The notes under the pieces are model-generated. The model ran no database searches. It saw nothing but the letters and a program-made list of their open reading frames with translations, and had not been told where the DNA came from. Shown here one piece after another: positions 46,275 to 55,536 of a stretch of 64,000 bases of DNA. The position numbers were made by a program, and so were the translations under genes. The stretch is from Gammaproteobacteria bacterium (GTDB taxonomy: Bacteria; Pseudomonadota; Gammaproteobacteria; SZUA-140). How positions within the stretch are numbered: position 1 is the first letter of the stretch; each line of letters begins with the position of its first letter. The stretch spans positions 152,344-216,343 of the forward strand of contig JADJWH010000006.1 in assembly GCA_016716465.1 (NCBI GenBank), given 5' to 3'.

Positions 46275-47161
46275 TCATGCCGGGGCGCGGCCGGAAATCC
46301 TGGCGCGCACGAGCACGACCAGCGCCGACACGATCAGGCCGAACAGCAGCCCGAGGAGGATGAGCGGGACGCGCCGGGAGAGGAGATCTCTTGCGGGGGC
46401 ACGGCCGGATCGATCACCTTGAAGGCGTATTCATCGAGCGATTTCGCCACCATGATCTTCTTGATCTTCGCCTCGATCAACTGATAGATCGCCTGCTGCA
46501 TCTCGACCAGGCTGGTCTCGGCGAGCTGCTCCTTCAGGTAGGTGATGCTGGTCTCCGCCTCGCGGATCGCCTCCGCGCGCCGCTCGGCGTTGATCCTCTG
46601 CACCAGGCGGTTGGCCCATTGCGCCGCCAGTTCCGGATCGCGCCACTCGATCGCCAGGGTCACCAGTCCGGTCTTGACGTCCTTGCTGACGAAACGCACC
46701 TTGCGGTTGAACGTCTGATAGGCGTCCCACGCCGTCGGGATCTCCGCGTCCGTCTTCCAGGTCCCGCGCGCGCCGTCCCAGCGTTCGGAGAAGAGCACGG
46801 GCATCAGCTTCTCTTCGCGGATGAAGGCGTCGGTGAATACGCGCGAGCCCAGCGCCGCCAGCGCCTCGGCCGACGCGCCGCCGGCGCCGATCCCGGCGAG
46901 ATTCTCCAGCGCGCCGAGCTGCAGCAGGGGACTGGTCGTCTTGTCCGAGTTCTCGACCGGAACGAGCAGGGTCTCGGCGCGGTAGACCGGCGTCGCCAGG
47001 AAGGCGAAGGCCGCCGCCGCCGCGACGGAGAGAACGGTCAGGACAGCGATCAGGGTGCGCCCGGCGACGAGCGCGCGCCAGACGTCGGCGAGGTCGATCT
47101 CCTCGTCTTCCTCGCGGTAGAGATTCGGCGCCGGATAGCGCTGGCGGGTTTTGTCATCCAT
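46275..47161 (-). pseudogene. Wzz-like polysaccharide chain-length determinant, frameshifted
   Basis: Inner-membrane Wzz/PCP-type protein that sets polysaccharide chain length. From ATG 47161 the frame encodes a cytosolic start, helix 1 (LIAVLTVLSVAAAAAFAFLA), the periplasmic domain (YRAETLLVPVENSDKTTSPL, coiled region ITYLKEQLAETSLVEMQQAI) and VIDPAVPPQE, then reads out of frame to a stop at 46334. The missing second helix, LILLGLLFGLIVSALVVLV, is encoded next in another frame ending at 46275. Adding one C to the five-C run at 46395-46399 would restore a single ORF ending VVLVRARISGRAPA. The lesion is either real (truncation or slippage-based phase variation) or a homopolymer error. Confidence 0.8.
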
Positions 47162-47221
47162 CAAGCCGCGTCCAGGAAGTGCCGCCGACCCATGATTGCC
47201 AGCGTAGAGACGGTCCGAGGC

Positions 47222-49881
47222 TCAGAACACGCCGACGACGTCGAGGCTGGCCGCAGTGAGAGCGAGCTGATACAGGATCTGACTGACGCTCGTGATCAGC
47301 TTGAGCTTGCTGAGCCGCTCGAGCTTCATGGGCACCACGACCGTATCACCCGGTCCCATGACGATCTTGCCGCCGAACCAGCCGGGATCCGGGCTCACCG
47401 ACCCATCCGCATGGATGACGTAGATCGCCTTCCCGTTGCCGCTTTCGGTGACGTTTCCGCTCAGACGGACATAGTCGTCACGACCGAGCCTGGAATTATA
47501 AAGATGCGACGTCGGGTTGTACACTTCGCCGATCACGGTGACTTCCTCGGGCTTCTGCGGTATGTACAGCCGATCGCCGACGTTGACGGAGATGTCGTAG
47601 TCTTCCTCCCGCAACAACTGCTCGAGATCGATCACCACGCGCCCGGTCGCGCGCGCGGCGTGGAGCTGCTTGAGCAACAGCCCTCCTTCGACGACCGCCA
47701 CCTCGCCCTCGTCGGGCTTCATGTTGGCCAGCTCGTGCTCGAGACGGAGCGCGAGCTGGTCGAGGGAGTCCTGCTCGCGCTGGCGCACCGATTCGCGCAG
47801 AAAGACCGCGGCGCGCGGATACGCCTCGGCCGTCAGCCCGCCGGCGCGGCGGATGACCTCGGACAGCTTGTCGCCGCGCGCCACCGGATAATTGCCCGGG
47901 AAACGCACCTCTCCCCTGAGCTCGATACTGCCGGCCTCGTCCCAGCGCGGGATGCGGCGCACGATCACCTGATCATAGGCCGCCAGCGTCATGTCGGCGG
48001 CGGCCGATCCCCCCAGCACCGCGGCGAGATCGATGTCGTGGCGCGACATCACGCGGCGGTCGCCCGCCACGATGTCGTGCCGCGTCAGTTCCAGCGCGAG
48101 CGTGTAGGCGCGATCGGTGAGACCGCCCGCCGCGCGCAGCAGATCGCTCACTCGCATGCCGGGCGAGAGGGGGTACTGCCCCGGGTGATGCACCGTGCCG
48201 TCGATGCCGACCATGTGCAACGGACGGCCGGGCGAGGATTGCGCCTCGCTCAGCGCCAGCAGCGGCCGGATCGTGGCGGCGCGGTCCTCGTCGAGGGCAA
48301 AGACGCGGATCTCGTCCCCCGGCTGCAATTCGGGATTTCGCGCCGCCTCCGCGCCGCTCAGGGCCGCGGCGAGATCGGCGTCGAGGAACTCGGTGTTCCG
48401 GCTGACCGGATCATGGCGCATGATCAGCAGGTAACGCGCGTCCGCCCTGGGTTGCAGGTCGCTCAGCGCCGGGATGAGGTCCGTGAGGCGCATGCCGGAG
48501 AACCACTGATAATCGCCCGCCCGATTGACGTGACCCGACAGCGTGACGGCGCCGGTGAGCCGATCCAGCACGGAATCGACCCGGACCAGGTCCCCGTCGC
48601 GCAGCTCGGTCCGCCTGTCCTCCGCGCGCGTCAGATCGAGGTCGAGCAGGATGCGCTCGTGGTCGGCTCCGATGCGCTCGATCCGGGCCTTGCGCGGGAA
48701 GGCCTCCGGCAGCAGCCCGCCCGCGAGCCCGATCAGGTCCTCGACGGTCTTCTCGTCCTTGAGCTCATAGATCGCCGGACGGCGCACCGCTGTCCCGCGA
48801 TGCCGACCTGCCTGCCGCTCGGCGGCACGAAGATCCATCGCCCGGCAGCAGGCGCGCGTCGCCGCGGGTGTCACCGCGCAGCAGCAGGTCATATAAGATC
48901 CAGCCGGGAGACAGGGCCTTCCTCCCGCTTGAGCTGGATGTCGCGCAGGCTGCCGACCGGCGTGATGCCGCCGCTCACGAGCAGGGCGTTGGTCAGGGTG
49001 GACATCCCGCTGACCACGTACGACCCGGGCGTCTGCGCGTCCCCCAGCACGAAGACGCGGATGGAACGGATCCGGCCCAGGGTGACCGATGCGGTCACGC
49101 CGCTGAGTTGCCGCTGCACGCGGGTCTGGATCTCGTCCTGCAGGCGCGAAAAGGTGAGTCCGACGACCGACAGCGGGCCGATGCCGGGAAACAGCAGCGT
49201 GCCGTCCCGGGTCACGGTCAACTCGTACTGGTTGTTCTCCTTGCCGAACAACTGGACGATCACGCTGTCGCCCGGCCCGATCAGGTAGTCGGCGGAAACC
49301 GGGATGTTGACCGCCGGAGAGAAGGTGGTGGGCGCGCCGCTGAACAGATCCAGTCCGAACAGCTTCAGCTCGGGATCGATCGGCAGCCGTTGCACCGCGA
49401 TCACGCGTCCCGCGAGCCCGGGCTCGACCGACAGCCGCTCGACCGCCTCCCGTTCGTTCAGGCCCGCGAGTACGACACGGCCGGCATCCGGCAGCACGAC
49501 GGCCCCCGCCTGGTCCAGCCGGTAGAGTCTCTTCTCGGCGGCGGCCCCCGCCTCCGCCGCGAGCGGGGTGCGCAGCGTGAGCAGCAGCGTATCCCCGCGC
49601 AAGGACCGGGAGTCATCGGCGGCATGCGGGCGCGGCGCGGCATCGGATGGCATCACGGCCGCAGTCCGGGATTCTCCCACCGGCTGTGGCGCGACGGTCG
49701 CCGGCGCGGACGGCATCGCGAGGGCGCGCGCCGCCGCCTGGCGCTGCTCGGGGGAGAGCTGTTCAAACTGCTGTCTCAGCTGGTCCGCGCCCGGCAGCGC
49801 GTCGGCCGCCTGCGCCAGTACGGCGGACAGGCACAGCACGCTGGCGGACAGCAGGCGCGCGCGCAACCGTCGATCGATCAT
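47222..49881 (-). pseudogene. Wza-like polysaccharide export protein with SLBB repeats, frameshifted
   Basis: Outer-membrane polysaccharide export protein, normally one ORF of about 880 residues. The 5' part (49881-48889) has a signal peptide (VLCLSAVLAQA-AD), a Wza-type poly-export domain (ADYLIGPGDSVIVQLFGKEN) and an SLBB domain, then stops after SRLDLI. The 3' part (to 47222) holds further SLBB domains (VTVIGEVYNPTSHLYNSRLG, GTVHHPGQYPLSPGMRVSDL) and the C-terminal region. The bridging sequence LYDLLLRGDTRGDARLLPGD, IFVPPSGRQVGIAGQ and VRRPAIYELK is all present but in three different frames between 48785 and 48896, implying one inserted and two missing bases. Start ATG has GAGGATG upstream. 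Confidence 0.8.
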
Positions 49882-50032
49882 TTCATCCTCATGGCATCGC
49901 TCATGGCCCGTTCCCGATCTCGCGCAGCATCGTCCCTGCGCGCATCGGACGGCGCGCGCGGGCGGACTTTCCGGCTACCGCGCCACAATACCAGATCCGG
50001 ACGTGGAGCAAGAGACCGCGGCGGGGACCGCG

Positions 50033-50848
50033 TCAGTTCCGCAGCGTGGATTTTATCAAGTCGCAGGTCTTGCGCAGGTCGTTGGTGACGAGCTCCAGGC
50101 ACAGGCTGTGGCCCGCCACTTTCACCGCCGCATCCAGCCCGTAGCGGGCATGGGCCAGCAGGTTCAGGGCATTGCTGTAGATCCGGGCGCCGGCTTCACC
50201 CTTGGAGATCGGCCTGACCTGAGGATCGCCGATCTCCGGGTCGTAGCGCAGGAAGAATATCGCCGCGAGCGGAGCGGGCTCCCGGCCCCAGTCGCCCGGG
50301 AAGCTCTCCACCGGCACATGCAGGGTGTAGGAGGTGTGCAGGGTCTCGCCGGGCAAGCCGAAGGGTTCGGGAGGCTCCGCCTTCAGACACAGTGCGTGGG
50401 GATAGGGATGCACTTGCAGGGTCCCGGTATGGATCGGGGCGAGTTCGTCGCTCAGATAGCGGAATCCGCTGTTGATCAGCGCCCAGGTGGTGGTCGATTT
50501 GCCGCTGCCGGAGGGCGCGACCAGCAACAGTACGCGGCCGTCGTATTCCAGCGCCGCCGCGTGCATGAACAGGAGGTCCTGCCGCAGCTTCTGGACCTCC
50601 ATGGTCATGTGCTTCTCGAAATAGTAGAGCAGATCGTACTCGTCCTCCGCCGTCTGCGCGAGTTCGCCGGCGAAGAGGAGTTCGAACCCGGAGGGATCCA
50701 GGGGATGAACGGAGTACTCGAGAACGGGATCGGGTATCGACCCGGTGACAAAGGCGCTGTAACCCTTCAACAGCAAGCCATAAGAATAAGGGTCCGCGCA
50801 GCGGACCCTTATTCCGACTTCCAGAATGCGGAGGCTCAGTATCTTCAA
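50033..50848 (-). CDS. HprK-related kinase (HPr-rel-A-type system)
   Basis: A 271-residue protein with the P-loop and fold of HPr kinase/PEP-carboxykinase-like proteins. It has [20 protein letters not shown] (Walker A) and SDELAPIHTGTLQVHPYPHA (second acidic motif and substrate loop), but no HPr-interaction C-terminal region. Related kinases sit with PqqD-like proteins and nucleotidyltransferases in exopolysaccharide and lasso-peptide clusters, where they modify a peptide. The only start I can find is TTG at 50848, in frame with the conserved sequence and with a weak ribosome site. It follows the Tat-peptide gene by 56 bp and precedes the wza-like gene by 151 bp, all on the minus strand. Confidence 0.82.
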   Translation of the reverse strand: MKILSLRILEVGIRVRCADPYSYGLLLKGYSAFVTGSIPDPVLEYSVHPLDPSGFELLFAGELAQTAEDEYDLLYYFEKHMTMEVQKLRQDLLFMHAAALEYDGRVLLLVAPSGSGKSTTTWALINSGFRYLSDELAPIHTGTLQVHPYPHALCLKAEPPEPFGLPGETLHTSYTLHVPVESFPGDWGREPAPLAAIFFLRYDPEIGDPQVRPISKGEAGARIYSNALNLLAHARYGLDAAVKVAGHSLCLELVTNDLRKTCDLIKSTLRN

Positions 50849-50904
50849 GAAATCAGAGCGGGTTCGTCCGAATCAGGCGAGATACCAAGTAACAAGAAAG
50901 CTAC

Positions 50905-51105
50905 TTAGTGCTTCCTGCTCTTCTTGTCGTATTTCTTCTTGCTGTACTTGTCTTCTTTCTTCTTGCGCTTCTTCTTGTCGTAGTCCTTGTGGTGCGACCC
51001 CTGACCGGCCAGCGCGGGCGTAGCCGACATCGTCATGATGACCGGAACCACATAGGCGGACTTCTTCAGAAAATCACGCCGGGAATTGCTTTGCACATCA
51101 CTCAT
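50905..51105 (-). CDS. Small Tat-signal peptide with Lys/Tyr-rich tail, candidate system substrate
   Basis: A 66-residue protein with an excellent GGAGGG site before ATG 51105. Residues about 9-16 are a canonical twin-arginine motif SRRDFLKK, followed by a hydrophobic stretch SAYVVPVIMTMSATPALA and a likely cleavage at ALA-GQ. The mature part (about 33 residues) is almost entirely Lys, Asp, Tyr, Ser and His, with recurring DYDKKK, KYSKKKYDKK and ending KSRKH. It has no Cys and no recognisable enzyme domain. Sitting between a PqqD-like gene and a kinase, it is a plausible modified and exported substrate; alternatively it is a basic periplasmic polysaccharide-binding peptide. Antisense ORFs here are shadows. 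Confidence 0.75.
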   Translation of the reverse strand: MSDVQSNSRRDFLKKSAYVVPVIMTMSATPALAGQGSHHKDYDKKKRKKKEDKYSKKKYDKKSRKH

Positions 51106-51160
51106 TTTCCAACCCTCCGAATTACCGCGTCCTGCGCACTGCATGTCCTGATCATGTATC

Positions 51161-51421
51161 TCAATCTGTTTTGATCAACCCCAAGTCGAGTAACTGCCTG
51201 ATAACATTCTCCACATCCGTTCGCGCCGATGCACCGTCGATTCCATAGTTCTCGGCAAACAGCTCCGCCAATCTATCAACCGACATGTTTCCGTCACACA
51301 ACTCCCAGATGAAACTTGCCGTGGGATTTAGCTGATGTATATGATTGCTATCCAGATCCAGAATCAGAGTTTCTTCATCAACCGATTGAACCGTTAAGTT
51401 TTCACGTTTGCGATACTGCAT
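51161..51421 (-). CDS. PqqD-like peptide chaperone
   Basis: An 86-residue winged-helix protein of the PqqD/RRE type, which binds a leader peptide and presents it to a modifying enzyme. The sequence LILDLDSNHIHQLNPTASFI followed by WELCDGNMSVDRLAELFAEN is the standard PqqD pattern, ending VIRQLLDLGLIKTD. ATG 51421 is chosen for the GGGGGAG site just upstream; an extension to 51475 is not family-like. It is first in the minus-strand order PqqD, Tat peptide, HprK-like kinase, wza-like, wzz-like, and faces the nucleotidyltransferase gene. Its presence suggests peptide recognition in this locus. Confidence 0.88.
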   Translation of the reverse strand: MQYRKRENLTVQSVDEETLILDLDSNHIHQLNPTASFIWELCDGNMSVDRLAELFAENYGIDGASARTDVENVIRQLLDLGLIKTD

Positions 51422-51616
51422 TCTCTCCCCCGAGAAAACCGCTTTCAGTCTACTAAAACAGGGGGGAAACAACAATCGGCGACCAGAGAAACGGTTCGAA
51501 AGACCGCGTCCCTTTACTCACGAAAATCCCCCCCGGGCCGACAACCAGCACATACCCTGGAATATCTTAATTTATTGATCGGATTATATTTACCCTATTT
51601 TGAATTGACCTGGATC
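51422..51616. promoter_or_regulatory. Divergent promoter region of the PqqD/nucleotidyltransferase module
   Basis: A 195-bp gap between outward-facing genes; the 51560-51600 part is AT-rich (AATATCTTAATTTATTG) and could hold promoter elements for the rightward gene. No repeat element occurs here. Shared control of both arms of the module is plausible. Confidence 0.45.
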
Positions 51617-52804
51617 ATGTCCAAGCCCAGTAATACCCCCTATGTGCGGGAATTGCCCGCGGCCGAGGCCCTGCTGCTGGCCTGCGCGCGCTCGGCGATG
51701 ACGCCGGCAGAACTCATCCGGGCACGAGAACTGGCGGCGGGCGTTGACTGGCATGAAGTCGAAAGACTCGCGGAAGATCACGGCGTCGGCAGCCTCGCAT
51801 ATCGGAACCTGCGGCGTCATTTCGAAGACATGGCGCCCGCGGAGATGATCGAACGGTTGAAAATCCTTTCAATCGCCACCACCCAGTCCAACCTCAGCCT
51901 GCTGAAGGAGGTGCTCTTCACGGTGCGGCTGGGTGCGCAGGGTATCGAGTGCACCGTCTTCAAGGGCCTCATCACGACTCAACTCGCCTATGGAGACTTT
52001 TCCGCCCGCAAGTGCGGCGATATCGACCTCCTGGTGCCGGAGTCCGACTACCCCCGGGCCAAGGAACTGTTTCTTGCCGAGGGATTCCTGTCGACCATGT
52101 CGGACAAGGCCGAGATTGCCTGCCTGCAGTCGGGCCTGTGGCATGAGGACCGCCGCCTGAAAATCGACCTGCACTGGGGAATTCCGCCGCGTGAACTCGG
52201 CATCCATGCCGGCGAGATCCTGAGAAACCGCGCGTATACCACCCTCGGGGGAATGAAAATACCGACCTTTTCAAGGGATGACATGTTTCTCATCCTGTGC
52301 GTGAATGCCACCAAGGAATTCTGGGAGCAACGGCTCTACGCCTACTGCGATATCCCCGAATTCCTGCTGCATCATGCAGATCTCGACTGGGAGCGGATCA
52401 CCGGTCGCGCGCGCGCGCTCCGGTGTGAACGCATGCTGATGGCGGCACTGGGGGTCGTTCACACGCTCTACGACATGCCCTTGCCCGCCCTGATCGCCGC
52501 GAGATTGCGCGAGACCCCCTCGGTCCGGCGCGTGATCGATGAATTGCTGGAACAATTATTCAACCTCAACCCCGCCCGTGCCATCGCGGGGGGCGGGGAT
52601 CGCCATCTCTATTTCTTCCGCTCATCCCCCGACTACTTCGCCGCCCTGATCGACAACCCCGTCCGTCGCTTCTATTACAAGAAGGTGCTCCGCCACGTCC
52701 TGAGCGTCACGCCCGAGGCGGAAGGGGAAGACGCGGCGCGGTCGGCGCACGTCATGATACTGCTCCTGAAGAAACTCTACCGGAAGATCACCAATCAGGC
52801 GTGA
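51617..52804 (+). CDS. Nucleotidyltransferase family protein (NTP_transf_5 type)
   Basis: A 395-residue protein of the minimal-nucleotidyltransferase superfamily, as found with HprK-related kinases and PqqD-like proteins. The catalytic block is VFKGLITTQLAYGDFSARKC followed by GDIDLLVPESDY, where GDIDLLV supplies the two metal-binding Asp residues. A HEDRRLKIDLHWGI segment follows, in which DLHW carries the third acidic residue. The C-terminal part is helical with many Leu/Arg residues. It likely transfers a nucleotide to a peptide, protein or sugar. I use ATG 51617; a TTG at 51575 extends it without family sequence. Divergent from PqqD. Confidence 0.85.
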   Translation: MSKPSNTPYVRELPAAEALLLACARSAMTPAELIRARELAAGVDWHEVERLAEDHGVGSLAYRNLRRHFEDMAPAEMIERLKILSIATTQSNLSLLKEVLFTVRLGAQGIECTVFKGLITTQLAYGDFSARKCGDIDLLVPESDYPRAKELFLAEGFLSTMSDKAEIACLQSGLWHEDRRLKIDLHWGIPPRELGIHAGEILRNRAYTTLGGMKIPTFSRDDMFLILCVNATKEFWEQRLYAYCDIPEFLLHHADLDWERITGRARALRCERMLMAALGVVHTLYDMPLPALIAARLRETPSVRRVIDELLEQLFNLNPARAIAGGGDRHLYFFRSSPDYFAALIDNPVRRFYYKKVLRHVLSVTPEAEGEDAARSAHVMILLLKKLYRKITNQA

Positions 52805-52813
52805 TGCCGCGGT

Positions 52814-54907
52814 TCAATAGCCGGCGGTGAAATCCGGCCCGCCAATCACTCCGCGCTCCATCAAACCGTAGAGATCTCCCGGCGAAGCCACCATCTGCCC
52901 CCCGTCCCGCAGCCAGGGCGAGATCGACAGACTGGCGCTCTCCTGCGTATCCATTGTCAGCATGGAACTCAGCGGAATGCTCACGAACACCCCCTTGTCC
53001 CGATACGGATCTCCCGGGCTTCCCGGCCCGGTTTCGTCATGCGCGTCGGTAATGGTGTACCAGGCGCCGATCTCCACTCCCGAACCAAATCTGCGCTTCA
53101 ATTCGTAACGGATGCCCTCGTCCCTGGCGAGGAATTGCCCTACCCGAACCGTGCCCGTCAATCCATACCCGGGCCAGCGGTAGTGGCCCGACAACAGAGT
53201 GGTGAGTACTGAATAATCCCGGAATGCAAGATTGTCCCCCGGGTCGCGCTGCCTGAGGCCATCCATCGCGAGATCCACGGCCCAGGTTCCGTCTCGAGAC
53301 AAGTACAGGAGCTGACCGCCGATACCCCCGTACATCTCCTCATAGTATCCGGCCGACACCCGCGCGTTCACGCGCCCGGGCAGATCAAGATATTTATTCA
53401 CCAGCAACGAATCGAGGCTCAGCCGACCGCCCTGTTTGTATTCGGCGATATCGGAACGCACATGGGGAAGCAGGCTGTCGGACTCCACCGCCGCGTCACT
53501 GACATCCTCATAGATCTGGATCCGGCCCGCGGCAGAGAAGAACAGGCCCTCACCGAAATGTTTCCTGTAGCCGAGCAGGGAAAACACGTCATAGTGGAAC
53601 GCGCGGCCGGGATCGGTGCGCGTGATATTGAACAGAAAATTCAAGGCCAGCGGGCTGAAGCTGAATTCATCCTGAGCGTAGCGTCCCCCGCCCTGGTCGA
53701 TAATCGCTACGGGCTCTGCGTCCTCTGCCTGGCCGGATCCGGTTGCCTCATCGAAATCATCCCGAACCGAATCATCGGGCGGCACATCCGCGTAGACGAC
53801 ATCAAGCCCTGGCTCCAGTTGCTCCCAGGGGAGCGCGTCCGCCAGGTATTCACGCAACAGCGGAATATCCCGGAACTGATAGGTAACTACCGGCAGGTCG
53901 TTCGCGGTATAGGTCACGTTCACGGCCGCCAGATCGCGGGGGCCCTCCTGAACCAGAATGCGAGCGGCCCGAACGACAGCGCGACGGACCGAAGATATGC
54001 GGGGATGCGTCACACTGGCGGAGACGGCGTTTCCACGCAATGTGACCCGTATGTTCTGGAACCCCTCGCGCTTCAATCCATCCTCAAGAGACCCCGCATA
54101 TCGCCCGTCGACGCTCCAGGCCTCAAGATCTGTCTGTGGCAACGCCGAGGCCGGCACAGGCGCCGGCTCATCGATCTTCGGGATGAATTCGCGCTCCATC
54201 AGAGGGATCGATACGTAGGCATTGAAACCGACGTCACCATCCTGCGAGGCAATCTGAGCGCCTAACCAGCCGTATCGATATTCGAGCCCCAACGTGGCGC
54301 CGCCCGCCCGTGACGCCGCCCCGGACGACTCAGCCCGGTAGTCGCGCGAATAATCATTCGCGTCGTATTCAGCCACCAGGCTGAAACGCCCGCCTCGACC
54401 CAGGCGATATCGTATTCCGCCAAACCATCCGTCGATCCGGTCATCGCCATATCCAAGCGTGAGATCGGCGTTTCCGAGCTGCTTGCCGAGAGCAAGGAAG
54501 CGGGCCGAGAACAGCCGGGTACCGAGGTAGTCCTGTATCCCGACGGCCGCCTGGGGCAGTGGTCCGCGCTCGCGGAACAACAACAATTTGGCGTCGAAGG
54601 CCTTATCGCGGAAATCGCCCACGTTGGCGTCGTCTTCAAATACCGGGATGCCGTCGATCGTGGTGTATCTCGCCGACACCTCGACCCGGGGCAGGAGGGT
54701 CACGCTGCTCCAGATCGCGGAATAGGGAGAGTCGTCGCTGATACCGATGCGGAACCCGCCGTCTGGCGCCAGCCTCGCATCCGGCATGTGGATAAGACCG
54801 GTCTGACCCAGCACCGAGGGCTCGGCGAGCACGCTCACGTGCGGCAGGACAAGGGGCGCCGGAAGCAACAGGACCTGGGCGAGAAACCGGCGCAGACGGG
54901 AATGCAT
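52814..54907 (-). CDS. YjbH-like outer-membrane polysaccharide protein
   Basis: A 697-residue secreted protein of the YjbH family, linked to exopolysaccharide secretion and predicted to form an outer-membrane beta-barrel. After a signal peptide (LLLPAPLVLPHVSVLA-EP) it starts GQTGLIHMPDARLAPDGGFR, the diagnostic YjbH opening. Alternating aromatic/Gly-rich strands follow, including ARYTTIDGIP, LGYGDDRIDGWFGGIRYRLG and, late, RYELKRRFGSGVEIGAWYTI. The region about 285-420 (ENIRVTLRGN-like, RILVQEGPRDLAAVNVTYTA) is non-barrel and may be periplasmic. It lies convergently with the nucleotidyltransferase gene, 9 bp apart. Confidence 0.88.
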   Translation of the reverse strand: MHSRLRRFLAQVLLLPAPLVLPHVSVLAEPSVLGQTGLIHMPDARLAPDGGFRIGISDDSPYSAIWSSVTLLPRVEVSARYTTIDGIPVFEDDANVGDFRDKAFDAKLLLFRERGPLPQAAVGIQDYLGTRLFSARFLALGKQLGNADLTLGYGDDRIDGWFGGIRYRLGRGGRFSLVAEYDANDYSRDYRAESSGAASRAGGATLGLEYRYGWLGAQIASQDGDVGFNAYVSIPLMEREFIPKIDEPAPVPASALPQTDLEAWSVDGRYAGSLEDGLKREGFQNIRVTLRGNAVSASVTHPRISSVRRAVVRAARILVQEGPRDLAAVNVTYTANDLPVVTYQFRDIPLLREYLADALPWEQLEPGLDVVYADVPPDDSVRDDFDEATGSGQAEDAEPVAIIDQGGGRYAQDEFSFSPLALNFLFNITRTDPGRAFHYDVFSLLGYRKHFGEGLFFSAAGRIQIYEDVSDAAVESDSLLPHVRSDIAEYKQGGRLSLDSLLVNKYLDLPGRVNARVSAGYYEEMYGGIGGQLLYLSRDGTWAVDLAMDGLRQRDPGDNLAFRDYSVLTTLLSGHYRWPGYGLTGTVRVGQFLARDEGIRYELKRRFGSGVEIGAWYTITDAHDETGPGSPGDPYRDKGVFVSIPLSSMLTMDTQESASLSISPWLRDGGQMVASPGDLYGLMERGVIGGPDFTAGY

Positions 54908-54988
54908 TCGGAGTCCGTGCCCGTCGATCGGGTTAAGGCAACAGAGCCGGTCTCTGTCCTCTCATGCCGTGCCCGGTCGTCCCGTTCA

Positions 54989-55413
54989 TTATTGTCCGTG
55001 CGAAGAGGTACTCGAGCTGCCGCCGCTGCCGGCCAGGACACCCAGCAGGACGGCAACACCGGCCCCGATCAGGACCTGGTTTCGGGAAACCCCGGCCGAT
55101 CCGGTCGTGTCTTCCTCGGCCACAACGGTTTCCTCAGCCTCGGCCAGCGGGGGCTGCGCCGGCGCGACTGGCGGCTCGGGCGCCGCCGCCGGCGCCGGGG
55201 CTGGCGCGGGCGGGGTTTCCGCCTTCTCGGGTTCGGGGGCAGATTTGATGATGCCGATGGCGGCCGCCAATTTCAGTTCAGCGGCGCCGCCAGGCGCGGG
55301 GACACAACCGGCCTGGGCTGCGGCTGAGCGTCGTGCTCCTGCGCATAAACCCAAACCGGCAAAGACAGGGCCATGACGATTCCAGCTCCAAGGCACAGTT
55401 TTGGCACGTTCAT
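54989..55413 (-). pseudogene. Small membrane protein of the polysaccharide locus, frame-disrupted
   Basis: From ATG 55413 (AGAGGGG upstream) one frame encodes a clear signal peptide (CLGAGIVMALSLPVWVYA-QE) and about 20 residues before stopping. A second frame continues without interruption to 54989 with KLAAAIGIIKSAPEPEKAET, an Ala/Pro/Glu-rich linker, and a C-terminal helix NQVLIGAGVAVLLGVLAGSG ending SSSTSSHGQ. Such short tail-anchored proteins with a Gly/Ser/His end are seen in other exopolysaccharide clusters. One missing base in 55275-55390 would join both halves into a protein of about 140 residues. As written it is broken. It precedes the yjbH-like gene on the same strand. Confidence 0.6.
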
Positions 55414-55536
55414 GGTCCCCTCTGAAAAATCGGCATCTTCCGCATCACGCCCGGGACACCGCGGATCATCTCAAGACGACGTAGCTCATCATACCGGCTC
55501 GGGGAGCCACATGCCACACGGCGCCGGGCGAACCCG

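Noticed and set aside
50033..50848. Canonical HPr kinase/phosphorylase of the PTS
   Set aside because: It lacks the N-terminal HprK domain, and no ptsH or other PTS gene is nearby; the related-kinase assignment fits better.
50908..51174. Hydrophobic 88-codon plus-strand ORF opposite the Tat peptide
   Set aside because: Its Leu/Val-rich look is the antisense reading of Lys and Asp codons; the minus-strand peptide has the ribosome site and Tat motif.
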